Assembly (NCBI RefSeq): GCF_000300995.1 | Contig: NZ_AMRJ01000024.1 | Span: forward strand, 1-52,502 | Reading direction: 5' to 3' | From: Alcanivorax hongdengensis A-11-3 | GTDB lineage: Bacteria > Pseudomonadota > Gammaproteobacteria > Pseudomonadales > Alcanivoracaceae | DNA length: 52,502 nt | In this document: in pieces, positions 16,203-25,404 of the stretch | Layout: each line of letters begins with the position of its first letter | Position numbering within the stretch: the stretch's first letter is position 1 | Position numbers and translations under genes: made by a program | Notes under the pieces: model-generated | What the model was told of the DNA's origin: nothing | Databases searched by the model: none | Seen by the model: the letters and a program-made list of their open reading frames with translations, nothing else

Positions 16203-16745
16203 TCAATCCCCCCAGTTACTGCGGGTCAGTTCCATCAGCAGCGCCGGGCCATCCGGTGTCACCACAATGCGACGCCCTAAAAAACCGGCGCGAATAAAAC
16301 AGCGCACCGCACAGAGGTTGTCCGGGGCCGGGTCGGCGATCACTGCGGTTACCGCCGGGTCGCGAAACAGCAGAGCGCTAAAGCTGCGCAGCACCCGCGT
16401 ACCCAGCCCGCGCCCCAGCCATTCCGGGCGGGCCAGGAACACATCCACGCCGCGCACGCCCGGGTCCTGAATCTGCTGCCACCAGCCTTCGTGGTGATGC
16501 TCCACCGGGGCATAACGTTGAATAAAGCCCATGGCCTGACCGTCCAGCTCAATCAGAAAATAAGCCGGGCCGCCGGCACAACGGCTGGCCGGGTTGTAGT
16601 CACGCAGGGTTTCTTCCAGAGAACGGGGCGGCCCCCACCATTGCACCACATGGGGCTGCGCCAGCCAGCGATGCAGTGCCGGCAGGTCTTCTTCGGTGAG
16701 CGGGGCAAAGCCGAGGCTGCCGGATTCCGCCACCAGCGTCATCAA
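16203..16745 (-). CDS. GNAT-family N-acetyltransferase (Acetyltransf_8-like)
   Basis: A 180-residue GNAT. The acetyl-CoA-binding motif is in RPEWLGRGLGTRVLR (about 108-122), preceded by GVRGVDVFLA and followed by DPAVTAVIADPAPDNLCAVRCF, a layout shared with the AAC(6')/siderophore acetyltransferase group. That resemblance does not make it a resistance gene; chromosomal relatives with other roles are common. It begins with tandem ATG codons at 16745. The NAT gene at 16884 is divergent from it. Confidence 0.85.
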   Translation of the reverse strand: MMTLVAESGSLGFAPLTEEDLPALHRWLAQPHVVQWWGPPRSLEETLRDYNPASRCAGGPAYFLIELDGQAMGFIQRYAPVEHHHEGWWQQIQDPGVRGVDVFLARPEWLGRGLGTRVLRSFSALLFRDPAVTAVIADPAPDNLCAVRCFIRAGFLGRRIVVTPDGPALLMELTRSNWGD

Positions 16746-16883
16746 TCAGTCTCCCTGAAGGGGTTTATCAGAATCCCTGGCTGCATGGATGTCTCCCCTG
16801 AATGCTCCAAGCATACCAGTATCGCGCTGTGCGTCTGCAGCCTCTGCTACACTCTCAAGGCATATCACTTTGTGGATACCGAC

Positions 16884-17729
16884 ATGAACGCCCTCCCCCT
16901 GGATGCCTACCTGAACCGCATTGGTTACGACGCCAGCCCTGAGGTGAGCCTGGATTGCCTGGCACAGTTGCAACGCCACCACCTCGAGCATATTGCCTTC
17001 GAGAATCTCAATCCGTTCCTCGGTCTGCCGGTGCCGCTGGACAGCCTGGCACTGGCAGACAAGCTGGTGGATGGCGGACGCGGCGGCTACTGCTTTGAGC
17101 ACAACCTGTTTTTCATGGCGATACTCCAGCAGATCGGCTTTGAGGTGCGGGGCCTCACCGGGCGGGTGTACTGGAACCAGCCACCGGGCTTTCAACCACC
17201 ACGTTCGCACATGCTGCTACTGGTCACCCTGCCGGACGGCGACTACCTGGTGGATGTGGGCTTTGGCGGGCTGACCCCCACCGCCCCGCTGCGCTTTGAC
17301 GAGCGGGGCGCCCAGCCCACCAACCTGGAGTCGTTCCGGGTGCAGGAACATGGCGACCATTTCTCCGTGCAGGTATTACTGGGCAGCGAATGGCAGCTGC
17401 TTTACCGCTTTGATCTGACCGAACAGTGGCCGGTGGATTTCGAAATGGCCAACTGGTACGTGGCCTGTCATCCGGCCTCCAAGTTCGTCAATAACCTGAT
17501 CGCCGTGCGCGCCCTGCCCGACCGCCGCTACACCCTGCTCAACCGGCAATTCACCCTGCGCTACGCGGATGGCCGCAGTGAGCAGCAGATACTGGATGAT
17601 GGGCCATTGCTGGACGTGCTTAGCAAGACCTTCGCCATCGATCTGGCCGGCCTGGAAGATCCACTACAGCAACGTCTGGCCAAGCTATTGGCCCGATATG
17701 AGCAGGTCATCCTGAAGCGCAACGGGTAA
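16884..17729 (+). CDS. Arylamine N-acetyltransferase
   Basis: A 281-residue NAT enzyme that moves acetyl groups from acetyl-CoA to arylamines. The triad is clear: Cys70 in RGGYCFEHN, His109 in RSHMLL and Asp124 in LVDVGFGG. The ELBOW ENLNPFLG region (about 40) is also conserved. Length is normal. The ATG at 16884 was chosen from the family N-terminus (LDAYLxRIG); an upstream frame extension overlaps the divergent GNAT gene and is not credible. Ribosome site is weak. The haloalkane dehalogenase gene follows after 40 bp, so a joint transcript is plausible. Confidence 0.93.
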   Translation: MNALPLDAYLNRIGYDASPEVSLDCLAQLQRHHLEHIAFENLNPFLGLPVPLDSLALADKLVDGGRGGYCFEHNLFFMAILQQIGFEVRGLTGRVYWNQPPGFQPPRSHMLLLVTLPDGDYLVDVGFGGLTPTAPLRFDERGAQPTNLESFRVQEHGDHFSVQVLLGSEWQLLYRFDLTEQWPVDFEMANWYVACHPASKFVNNLIAVRALPDRRYTLLNRQFTLRYADGRSEQQILDDGPLLDVLSKTFAIDLAGLEDPLQQRLAKLLARYEQVILKRNG

Positions 17730-17769
17730 CGTCATTACATCGCCAACGTCGTTAACAACGGGATCCACC

Positions 17770-18687
17770 ATGAAAGTTCTACGCACCCCCGAGTCTCGCT
17801 TTTCCCGCCTGCTGGACTATCCGTTTGAGCCACACTACGTGGACGTCAACGGTCTGCGCATGCATTACGTGGATGAGGGGCCCCGTGATGGCAAGCCGGT
17901 ACTGATGCTGCATGGCGAGCCGTCCTGGTCGTACCTGTACCGGCACATGATTCCAGTGTGTGCGGCGGCCGGGCATCGGGTGATCGCGCCGGATCTGATC
18001 GGCTTCGGCAAATCCGACAAGCCGGCGGACAGGAACGCCTACAATTATCAGAGCCACATGGACTGGCTGCAAAGCCTGCTCGATCAGCTGGATCTCACCG
18101 ACATCACGCTGGTCTGTCAGGACTGGGGCTCACTGCTGGGACTGCGCCTGGCGGCGGAGAATGACGCGCGCTTTCGCGCCATCGTGGTCGGTAACGGCAT
18201 GCTCCCCACCGGTGACCAGCCCGTGCCCCGAGCGTTTCAGCTGTGGAAGAATTTTGCCCTCTACAGCCCCTGGTTCCCGATTGCCCGCATCATCAACAGC
18301 GGCACCTTCCGCACCCTGGGGCCGGACGAACGCCGGGCCTATGACGCGCCATTCCCGGGCAAGGCCTACAAGGCCGGGGCGCGCATGTTTCCCAAGCTGG
18401 TACCGGTGACACCGGACGACCCGGCCAGTGACGCCAATCGTCGTGCCTGGCAGGTACTGGAGCAGTGGCGAAAACCGTTCCTGACGACGTTCAGCAACGG
18501 CGACCCGATCACCCGGGGCGGGGATCGCTACATGCAGGAACGCATTCCGGGCGCCGCCGGCCAGCCGCACCAGACACTCACCGGCGGCCACTTTCTGCAG
18601 GAAGACTCCCCCGTGGCCTTTGCCAATGCCATCAATGCCCTGCTCGCCGGGCTGGATCAGGCGCCTTCCGGCAGCGGCGAGGACTGA
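17770..18687 (+). CDS. Haloalkane dehalogenase (subfamily I-like)
   Basis: A 305-residue alpha/beta-hydrolase of the haloalkane dehalogenase type. Seen: oxyanion HGE (49-51) followed by PSWSYLYR with Trp, nucleophile Asp118 in CQDWG with halide-binding Trp119, acid Asp245 in FSNGDP and base His274 in GGHFLQED. DYPFEPHYV near the N-terminus and the acid position suggest subfamily I. These enzymes cut carbon-halogen bonds hydrolytically. Haloalkane dehalogenases are described from Alcanivorax (for example DadB); whether this is that enzyme needs a sequence comparison. Ribosome region CGGGATCCACC is poor. The last 31 bp overlap the end of the converging diguanylate cyclase gene. Confidence 0.9.
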   Translation: MKVLRTPESRFSRLLDYPFEPHYVDVNGLRMHYVDEGPRDGKPVLMLHGEPSWSYLYRHMIPVCAAAGHRVIAPDLIGFGKSDKPADRNAYNYQSHMDWLQSLLDQLDLTDITLVCQDWGSLLGLRLAAENDARFRAIVVGNGMLPTGDQPVPRAFQLWKNFALYSPWFPIARIINSGTFRTLGPDERRAYDAPFPGKAYKAGARMFPKLVPVTPDDPASDANRRAWQVLEQWRKPFLTTFSNGDPITRGGDRYMQERIPGAAGQPHQTLTGGHFLQEDSPVAFANAINALLAGLDQAPSGSGED

Positions 18688-19847
18688 GCCGCCTCCCAGA
18701 ACGCGATGCAATCACGGCCCTGGTGCTTGGCCAGGTACAGGGCCTCATCCGCCCGCGCCACCAGCACCGTCTCTTCCAGCTCGTCGTCCGGCTCCAGGCA
18801 GGCAATGCCGAAGCTGGCGCTAAAGCGCAATGGCGCCGACAGGCCGGCCACCGCCACCCGGTGGGCCCGAAAACTCTGCTGGCACCGCTCGATCACCGAG
18901 CGGGCGCCGGCCCGGTCGGTATCCGGCAACACCAGCAGAAATTCCTCGCCGCCAATACGCCCGATACGGTCGGTATCGCGCAGGTTTTCCCGCAACAGGT
19001 CCGCCACCGCACAGAGCACCGCATCACCGGCGGCATGACCATGGCTGTCGTTGATTTTCTTGAAGTAGTCCAGGTCCAGCAGGCACACCGACAGGGCGTT
19101 ACCGGTGCGGCGGGCGCGGGCCATTTCGTATTCCAGTTGTTCGAACAGGGCACGACGGTTGGACAGGCCGGTAAGCGCATCGGTTACCGCGCGGGCATGC
19201 ATCTGCGCCTCGCGGAACTGCAAACGCCCCAGCAGCACCAACGTGAACACGAACATGGTCGTCACAAAGGGAACCGATGCCCCCACCACGCTGAGGATCC
19301 AGTAACTGGACTGGTAATGCTTGGTGACCGGATCGGCCTTGAACAGTGGCGCGTATTCGATCTTGCCGGAGATGCTCAGCGACACGATAACGAATAACAA
19401 CAACAGGCAAAGCGTAAAATTGATTGCAACACGGGGAATGCCGAACAGGGCAAAACCGGTCAGCGGACCGCCCACCAGCACCAGTCCCAGCATCGGATTG
19501 TACAGGCCGATCACATAACCCAGCGCCACAAAGCCGAAGCCGAAAAACTGAATGGTCACCGTCGGGTAAATGGCGCAATCACGGTCACGCCAGCGCAGCA
19601 GGCCACCCCAGATCAGCAACAGCACCCAGCCAAGCACATTGCCCAGGAATATCTGTTGCGCCAGAACCACGCCCGGCACGGAAAAGAAGGTATGCCCGAA
19701 ATCGGTAAAGTGCGCCGTGACATACAACCAGGCCAGATAACTGCCCATCATCGGCGCCATCAGGGCCGCCAGCAGCAATGCCTTGTCCCGGTCATTCCAC
19801 TCCAGCAGTCGCGCAATGGTTACCCAGAAGGAACGTTTATTATTCAT
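18657..19847 (-). CDS. Membrane-bound diguanylate cyclase (GGDEF)
   Basis: A 396-residue protein. Residues about 20-210 hold some six transmembrane helices, a MASE-type sensor region. The C-terminal GGDEF domain starts at DALTGLSNRRALFEQL and has the active loop RIGGEEF, so it should make cyclic di-GMP. No upstream RxxD inhibitory site could be confirmed. The start at 19847 (MNNKRSF) is chosen over an upstream in-frame codon, though the ribosome site is weak. A CRP/Vfr-like site lies about 105 bp upstream. The 3' end overlaps the dehalogenase gene tail by 31 bp in opposite orientation. Confidence 0.9.
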   Translation of the reverse strand: MNNKRSFWVTIARLLEWNDRDKALLLAALMAPMMGSYLAWLYVTAHFTDFGHTFFSVPGVVLAQQIFLGNVLGWVLLLIWGGLLRWRDRDCAIYPTVTIQFFGFGFVALGYVIGLYNPMLGLVLVGGPLTGFALFGIPRVAINFTLCLLLLFVIVSLSISGKIEYAPLFKADPVTKHYQSSYWILSVVGASVPFVTTMFVFTLVLLGRLQFREAQMHARAVTDALTGLSNRRALFEQLEYEMARARRTGNALSVCLLDLDYFKKINDSHGHAAGDAVLCAVADLLRENLRDTDRIGRIGGEEFLLVLPDTDRAGARSVIERCQQSFRAHRVAVAGLSAPLRFSASFGIACLEPDDELEETVLVARADEALYLAKHQGRDCIAFWEAAQSSPLPEGA

Positions 19848-19946
19848 ATCTGCCGCCCCTGTTTCTTGTTTGATTATCACACGGGATAGAACGGCCATGG
19901 CATCTTGCCTGCTACGCTGACACGGCGGGAAAGCCCGTCAGTCGGG

Positions 19947-19968
19947 AAATGTGCGCCAGATCACATTC
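19947..19968. promoter_or_regulatory. CRP/Vfr-like binding site
   Basis: AAATGTGCGCCAGATCACAT fits the CRP consensus (TGTGA-N6-TCACA, nine of ten core positions) and the Vfr form with AGATCACAT. It is in the 370-bp gap 19848-20217 between the diguanylate cyclase gene and the desaturase-like gene, about 105 bp upstream of the former and 250 bp upstream of the latter. The rest of the gap shows no gene. Confidence 0.55.
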
Positions 19969-20217
19969 GTGGCCACAATTGGCAAATCTGGGTCTTTCCT
20001 CTTAGGTCACACCCGCCGAAGGACCGGCAATTGACCGCGAGCTTTTCTTCAACCTCTTATCAGCCAAGCACTTTTTTCCTTTCCGATACCCGGTGGGCCT
20101 GGCCGCTTTTGCAAAAGCCCGCAGGCCCCTAGGTCATTACGCTGATTGATCCCTGTCCGGGCCAGCTTAATGTTCGCTCTCTTCACGCCCGTCGAATAAC
20201 AACGAAAAGGCATCATC

Positions 20218-21153
20218 ATGAAAACCCTTCACTGGATTGTCTCCCGGGGCTTTACGCTGTTCTTTCTCGGCCTGTCCATTATTGCCGTGGTGGCGCTCGG
20301 CTATGACAGCCACACCCTGATGCTGTGGTTCCTGTTGCCGTTCTACGGCATCAGCCTGCTGGCCCAGACACTGATGCCCAAGGTGAAAAAGCCGCTGGAA
20401 AACGGCGAGCTGACCACCGATCTGGTCTCCAATGGCGTGTTGATGGTCATCAACAGCCTGCAAAATGCCGTGCTCAGCGCGGTGTTTGCACTGGGCTCCT
20501 CCAGCCTGCTGATACAACTGGGCTGGCTGGACCCGCACTACGGCCTGAGCAACGCGCCGCTGTGGCTACAGGTACTGGTGGGCATCATGCTGCTGGATCT
20601 GTTCTTTTACATCACCCACCGCATGGCCCACGAAATTCCGTTTCTCTGGCGTTTTCATTCCGTGCACCACTGCGCTCACCGGGTGACCTTCATGAACGCC
20701 TACCGGGCCCATCCGCTGGATGCCATGTTCCGCCGTTTCGTGCCGCTGTTTTTTGTGTTGCTCACCGGCATCAGCGAACAGGCACTGGTGGCCACCGCCG
20801 TGATCGGCAGCGTGCTGGCCACCATTACCCATCTGAACATGGATCTGAAACACGGTTGGCTCAACTACCTGATCGGCACCAACGAGGTGCATCGCTGGCA
20901 TCACTCGTCCCGCTACGATGAGGCCAAGAACTTTGCTGTCATCATGCTCTGGGACCACCTGTTCGGCACGTTCTACTATCCCCGAGACCGTGACATGCCC
21001 GAGCATATCGGCCTGGTCAATGAGCGGCATTTCCCGTTGCATCACTACGGCAAACAACTGCTGATCCCCTTCCGCTGGCGCCGCCTGAAGCGCCGCCAGG
21101 CCGGTATTCAGCGGATCGAGAAACCGTCAGACATGATCACCGGGAACCGATAG
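20218..21153 (+). CDS. Sterol desaturase/fatty acid hydroxylase family membrane protein
   Basis: A 311-residue membrane protein with about four transmembrane helices and the di-iron histidine clusters of the family: HRMAH (about 137-141), HSVHH (about 150-154) and HRWHH (about 226-230). Such enzymes hydroxylate or desaturate sterols, fatty acids, carotenoids or alkyl groups using O2 in the inner membrane. The upstream ribosome site AAAAGGC is acceptable. It stands in its own unit ahead of the HD-GYP gene. The actual substrate is unknown. Confidence 0.9.
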   Translation: MKTLHWIVSRGFTLFFLGLSIIAVVALGYDSHTLMLWFLLPFYGISLLAQTLMPKVKKPLENGELTTDLVSNGVLMVINSLQNAVLSAVFALGSSSLLIQLGWLDPHYGLSNAPLWLQVLVGIMLLDLFFYITHRMAHEIPFLWRFHSVHHCAHRVTFMNAYRAHPLDAMFRRFVPLFFVLLTGISEQALVATAVIGSVLATITHLNMDLKHGWLNYLIGTNEVHRWHHSSRYDEAKNFAVIMLWDHLFGTFYYPRDRDMPEHIGLVNERHFPLHHYGKQLLIPFRWRRLKRRQAGIQRIEKPSDMITGNR

Positions 21154-21265
21154 CGTCTCACCATCCATCCCTTCCCTGTACCGCTTACACAACCCCAGTA
21201 ATCATGGCCGCCAAACTGTTCTATGCTGGGGGGAGATTCTGAAACGGAGACCAGGGAGGGGATCC

Positions 21266-24200
21266 ATGGCCCGCAAACAGTGGACCTACAGCATTCGGCT
21301 GGGGGTGGTTTCCATTTTTGTTTTTGCCACCGTGCTGACCGCCTGTGTGGCCATTGGCCTGCAGTACTATTTCAACTACCAGCAGGCACTGGAAACCGCC
21401 AAGGCCCAATACCAGGCCACCGCCGAACAGGCCGCCAGCGAACTGGAAAAACTGGATCTGCGTGCCAGTGATGTGGCCCGCACCCTCACCCGCCAGCTGC
21501 CCCTGATTACCGACACCGGCCAGATCAATCGCAATACCGCCCGCTGGTTCGCCGACGTGCTGGCACTGAACCCGGCTTTCTATGCGCTTTATATCGGCCA
21601 TGACAATGGTGACTTCTTCGAGCTGATCAATCTGGAGGCGGACCCGCAGGCCCGCGAGCGCCTCAAGGCCCATGCCGATGAGCGCTGGGTGATCATGTCC
21701 ATTCGCCAGCGCCAGGACGCCCGACAGCAGAGCTATCGTTACCTCAATGACAAACTCGTCACCCTGCGTCAGCGAGATGTGTTTGCCGCCTACGATCCGC
21801 GCACCCGCCCCTGGTATCGCGGCGCCAACAGCAAGCGGGTTTTCAAGACACCGGTCTACCTGTTCAACAACAATCTGTCCGGCAAGACCTATTCATTACG
21901 CTTGCCCGGCGGCGACGCGGTGCTGGGCCTGGATGTGGCGCTCTCTTCGTTCACCCGCACCCTGGTCAACATGCCGGTGGCCAACGGCACCGAGCTTTAT
22001 CTCTACGACAATAATGGCGCCCTGCTGGCCAGCAACCAGCCCAGGCATCAGGCCGGCCCGCTACCCAGCGTCACACCACTCACGCTAAGCGACGACGAGC
22101 AGGCCCTGGTCAGCAAACTGGGCCCCCTGCGGGTCTCCAACGAACTGGACTGGCCGCCGCTGGACTTTGCCATTGCCGGCCAGCCCAGCGGCTATACCAT
22201 TGACACCCTGAAACTGATTTCGCAGATGACCGGGTTGCAGTTCCGCTTCATCAATGGGGAAAACTGGACCGGCCTGATGGCGCTGTTCCAGCAGGGCAAG
22301 ATCGATCTGTTGCAACCGGTGCTTCCCAGCCGCGACAACCGCCAGCGTGGGCAACTCACCGAGCCACTGATACAACTGCCCTTTGCCCTCGCCAGCCGCG
22401 CGGACCAGGACCCTTACACCAGTCTGTCGCAGTTACAGGGCAAGACACTGGCGGTGGGCGAAAACTGGTCGATCATCCCGGCCATCCGTGACAGCTACCC
22501 GACCATCAAACTGCGCGAATACGCCTCCACCCTGGATGCCATGAAGGCCGTGGTCCGTGGCGATGCGGATGCGGTGGTGGATAACACCATTGTGCTGCAA
22601 TACTGCCGTCACCAGTTTTTCCTGCAGGCTCTGCAGATCAGCCAGAGCGACACTATCGGCCTGCCCGATAGCCAGGGCAGCCTGAGCCTGATGGTTCATG
22701 ATGATCAGCCGGCGCTGCTGGCCCTGCTCAATCGTGCCATCGCCCGAATACCGGCTGACGCCCGCCAGCAACTGGCACAAAAGTGGCTGCTGGACCCGCA
22801 AAGCCTCAACCGGCTCACCGCCACCCTGCCCTATCCACCACTGCTGAACCCGGATACCCGCGAGGGCAACCTGGGGCAGTTCAACCAGGACGACGTGCAG
22901 CACTTTTTCTACACCCGTTCGCTGGGCGAGCGCGGCGCCATGAATTTTGCCGCCGTTATCAGCCAGCCCATGATCACCGGTGCCGCCGCCGATAACGCCC
23001 TGCTGGCCGCCGGCATCACCGCCCTGTGCATGATTATTCTGCTGCCCTTTGCCTGGTTGTTCGCCAACCCCATTGTGCGGCCCATCAAACAGCTGGAAGC
23101 GCAGAGCCACCATGTGCGCGAGCGCCGTTATGACCGGGTAAGCCGGGTGCCTACACGGATCACGGAAACCGAGAAACTGGCGGACTCCCTGTACCAGATG
23201 GCCCAGGCCATCGGTCAGCACGAGAAACAGCTGGAAGCGCTGATGGAAGCCTTTATCGAACTGATCGCCGAGGCCATCGATGGCAAGTCGCCCTACACCG
23301 GCACCCACTGCGCCCGGGTTCCGATTCTTGGCATGATGCTCGGCGATGCGGCGTCGCTGAGCAGCGACGGCCCGTTCCGGGATTTCAGCCTGGATGACGA
23401 CAAGAAGCGTCGGGAATTCCGCATCGCCGCCTGGCTGCATGATTGCGGCAAGATCACCACCCCGGAGCACATCGTCGACAAGGGCGCCAAACTGGAAACC
23501 ATCTACAACCGCATCCATGAAATTCGCACCCGCTTTGAGGTGCTGTGGCGCGATGCCCAGATCGACTACCTGACCGCCTGTCAGGCCAACCCGCACCAGC
23601 AAGACGAACTCCGGCAACGCTGGCAGCAGCGCCAGCAGCAATTGCAGGAAGATTTTGCCTTTATCGCCGCCGCCAATCAGGGCAGCGAAACCATGAGCGA
23701 GGCGGACAAGAATCGGGTACGGGAGATAGGCGCCCACACCTGGCAGCGCCATTTTGATGACCGCCTGGGTCTGTCACCGCTGCAAAGCCGGCAACTGGGG
23801 CCCTCCACCACCGAGCTGCCGGTCACGGAAACCCTGCTGCAGGATAAACCCGAGCACCTGCTGGCCCATGAACACACCACGGAATACGACCCCCGTCTGG
23901 GCATTCGCATGCAAGCGCCCGAGTGGCGAGCGAATCTGGGCGAGGTCTACAACCTGACCATCGAACGCGGCACCCTGACCCCCGAGGACCGCTTCAAGAT
24001 CAACGAGCACATCATCAACACCATCCGCATGCTCGACAGCCTGCCGTTCCCGGAGGACCTGGCCAAGGTGCCGCAGTATGCCTCCACCCACCACGAGCGG
24101 CTGGACGGCAAGGGCTATCCGCGCCAGCTAACCGCCGAGCAACTGGAAATTCCCGACCGCATTCTGGCGGTGGCCGATGTGTTCGAGGCGCTGACCGCCG

Positions 24201-24412
24201 CCGACCGCCCCTACAAGGATGCCAAGACGCTCAGCGAATCCCTGGCGATCATGAAGGCCATGGTGGCCGACGGGCATATCGACGGCCAGGTATTTGCGCT
24301 GTTTCTGCGCAGCGGGGTATGCCTGCGCTATGCCCAGCACTATCTCAGCGAGTCGCAGATAGACGTGCAGGATCTGGACGCCTATCTGCCGTCGTCACCG
24401 GGCTATTCGTAA
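21266..24412 (+). CDS. Large periplasmic-sensing HD-GYP cyclic-di-GMP phosphodiesterase-like protein
   Basis: A 1048-residue inner-membrane sensor. Layout: first membrane helix about 12-36; dCache-like periplasmic domain to about 270 (RTRPWYRGA typical); a family-3 solute-binding domain about 275-515 (PPLDFAIAGQPSGYTIDT, AVGENWS, DADAVVDN); second helix about 577-600; HAMP-like linker; HD-GYP domain from about 650. The metal residues include H681, H725-D726 (LHDCGK) and H942-H943 in the motif HHERLDGKGYP. The HD pair and the GYP motif are about 217 residues apart, whereas the usual distance is near 60, so about 150 residues are inserted within the catalytic domain. It probably degrades cyclic di-GMP in response to a bound small molecule. 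Its last 10 bp overlap the end of the converging cydB. Confidence 0.9.
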   Translation: MARKQWTYSIRLGVVSIFVFATVLTACVAIGLQYYFNYQQALETAKAQYQATAEQAASELEKLDLRASDVARTLTRQLPLITDTGQINRNTARWFADVLALNPAFYALYIGHDNGDFFELINLEADPQARERLKAHADERWVIMSIRQRQDARQQSYRYLNDKLVTLRQRDVFAAYDPRTRPWYRGANSKRVFKTPVYLFNNNLSGKTYSLRLPGGDAVLGLDVALSSFTRTLVNMPVANGTELYLYDNNGALLASNQPRHQAGPLPSVTPLTLSDDEQALVSKLGPLRVSNELDWPPLDFAIAGQPSGYTIDTLKLISQMTGLQFRFINGENWTGLMALFQQGKIDLLQPVLPSRDNRQRGQLTEPLIQLPFALASRADQDPYTSLSQLQGKTLAVGENWSIIPAIRDSYPTIKLREYASTLDAMKAVVRGDADAVVDNTIVLQYCRHQFFLQALQISQSDTIGLPDSQGSLSLMVHDDQPALLALLNRAIARIPADARQQLAQKWLLDPQSLNRLTATLPYPPLLNPDTREGNLGQFNQDDVQHFFYTRSLGERGAMNFAAVISQPMITGAAADNALLAAGITALCMIILLPFAWLFANPIVRPIKQLEAQSHHVRERRYDRVSRVPTRITETEKLADSLYQMAQAIGQHEKQLEALMEAFIELIAEAIDGKSPYTGTHCARVPILGMMLGDAASLSSDGPFRDFSLDDDKKRREFRIAAWLHDCGKITTPEHIVDKGAKLETIYNRIHEIRTRFEVLWRDAQIDYLTACQANPHQQDELRQRWQQRQQQLQEDFAFIAAANQGSETMSEADKNRVREIGAHTWQRHFDDRLGLSPLQSRQLGPSTTELPVTETLLQDKPEHLLAHEHTTEYDPRLGIRMQAPEWRANLGEVYNLTIERGTLTPEDRFKINEHIINTIRMLDSLPFPEDLAKVPQYASTHHERLDGKGYPRQLTAEQLEIPDRILAVADVFEALTAADRPYKDAKTLSESLAIMKAMVADGHIDGQVFALFLRSGVCLRYAQHYLSESQIDVQDLDAYLPSSPGYS

Positions 24413-25404
24413 CTCAGATCCGTGGCCTTGCCACGGAACACCCGGTAAATGAACACGGTGTAGATCAGGATCGCCGGCAGGGCGATGGCGGCCCCCCAGA
24501 AGGTAAACAACAACGACTCGGTGGCCGAGGCTGCCTCCCAGATCGTCAACCGGCCCACCACGATATCCGGGAACAGGCTGTAGCCAAGACCAAAGCTGGC
24601 CAGCACACAGACGATCACCAGCGCCAGAAACGCCAGCCAGCCATAACCATGACGCAGCATCTGCTGACTGTGGAACACCCACACCAGGCCCGCCCAGGTC
24701 AGTGCCGTGAGTAACGGAATCGGCGCCAGGCCGATGGCGTTGGGCAGGGTGAACCACTTGGCGGCAATGGCCGGGTTGGCCAGCGGCGTGGCCACCGACA
24801 CCAGCACCAGACCCATGCCCATGGGCCACACCGCCAGGCGCCCCCAACCGGCGGCCTTGTCGAACAGCTCGCCCTCGGTCTTGATCAGCAACCAGGCTGC
24901 CCCCAGCACGATGTAAAGCGACGGCAACGCCACCGCAATCAGCGCCGAAAACAGGTAACTGTTGGCATCGCCCTTGAGGCCGGTGACAAAGGCGCCCAGC
25001 ATCCAGCCCTGACAGGCGGAGGCAATCAGCGAACCCAGTGCAAACAGGCGGTTCCACTTGTCGCGATGAGCATCACCGGCCTTGACGCGAAAATCGAACG
25101 CCACGCCACGCAGGATCAGCCCCATCAACATCAGGGTCACCGGCAGATAAAGGCTGGTAAGCACCAGCGAATGGGCCTGCGGGAAAGCAATCAGCAAAAT
25201 GCCCACGCCCAGCACGATCCAGGTTTCATTGGCATCCCAGAACGGGCCGATGGCGGCGATCATGGTGTCTTTTTCCCGCTCGGTGGCAAACGGCAACAGC
25301 ATGCCGATACCCAGGTCATAGCCATCCAGCAACACATAGATGAGCATCGCCAGCCCCATGGCGGCGGCAAAGAACAACGGCAACCAGTAACCCAGATCCA
25401 TCAT
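24403..25404 (-). CDS. cydB: Cytochrome bd-type quinol oxidase subunit II
   Basis: A 333-residue membrane protein with about eight helices. The start LGYWLPLFFAAAMGLAMLIYVLLDGYDLGIG contains the conserved D-G-x-D-L-G-I-G of CydB, and the FWDANETWIV block (about 54-63) is the usual quinol-oxidase signature. With CydA it reduces oxygen with quinol in the inner membrane; the sequence type fits the CioB branch. Its start overlaps the cydA stop by 4 bp. No small CydX gene follows, because the converging HD-GYP gene ends there. Confidence 0.95.
   Translation of the reverse strand: MMDLGYWLPLFFAAAMGLAMLIYVLLDGYDLGIGMLLPFATEREKDTMIAAIGPFWDANETWIVLGVGILLIAFPQAHSLVLTSLYLPVTLMLMGLILRGVAFDFRVKAGDAHRDKWNRLFALGSLIASACQGWMLGAFVTGLKGDANSYLFSALIAVALPSLYIVLGAAWLLIKTEGELFDKAAGWGRLAVWPMGMGLVLVSVATPLANPAIAAKWFTLPNAIGLAPIPLLTALTWAGLVWVFHSQQMLRHGYGWLAFLALVIVCVLASFGLGYSLFPDIVVGRLTIWEAASATESLLFTFWGAAIALPAILIYTVFIYRVFRGKATDLSYE

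Noticed and set aside
16203..16745. Aminoglycoside 6'-acetyltransferase (resistance gene)
   Set aside because: Similarity is limited to the shared GNAT subgroup; chromosomal context and lack of mobile DNA make resistance unproven.
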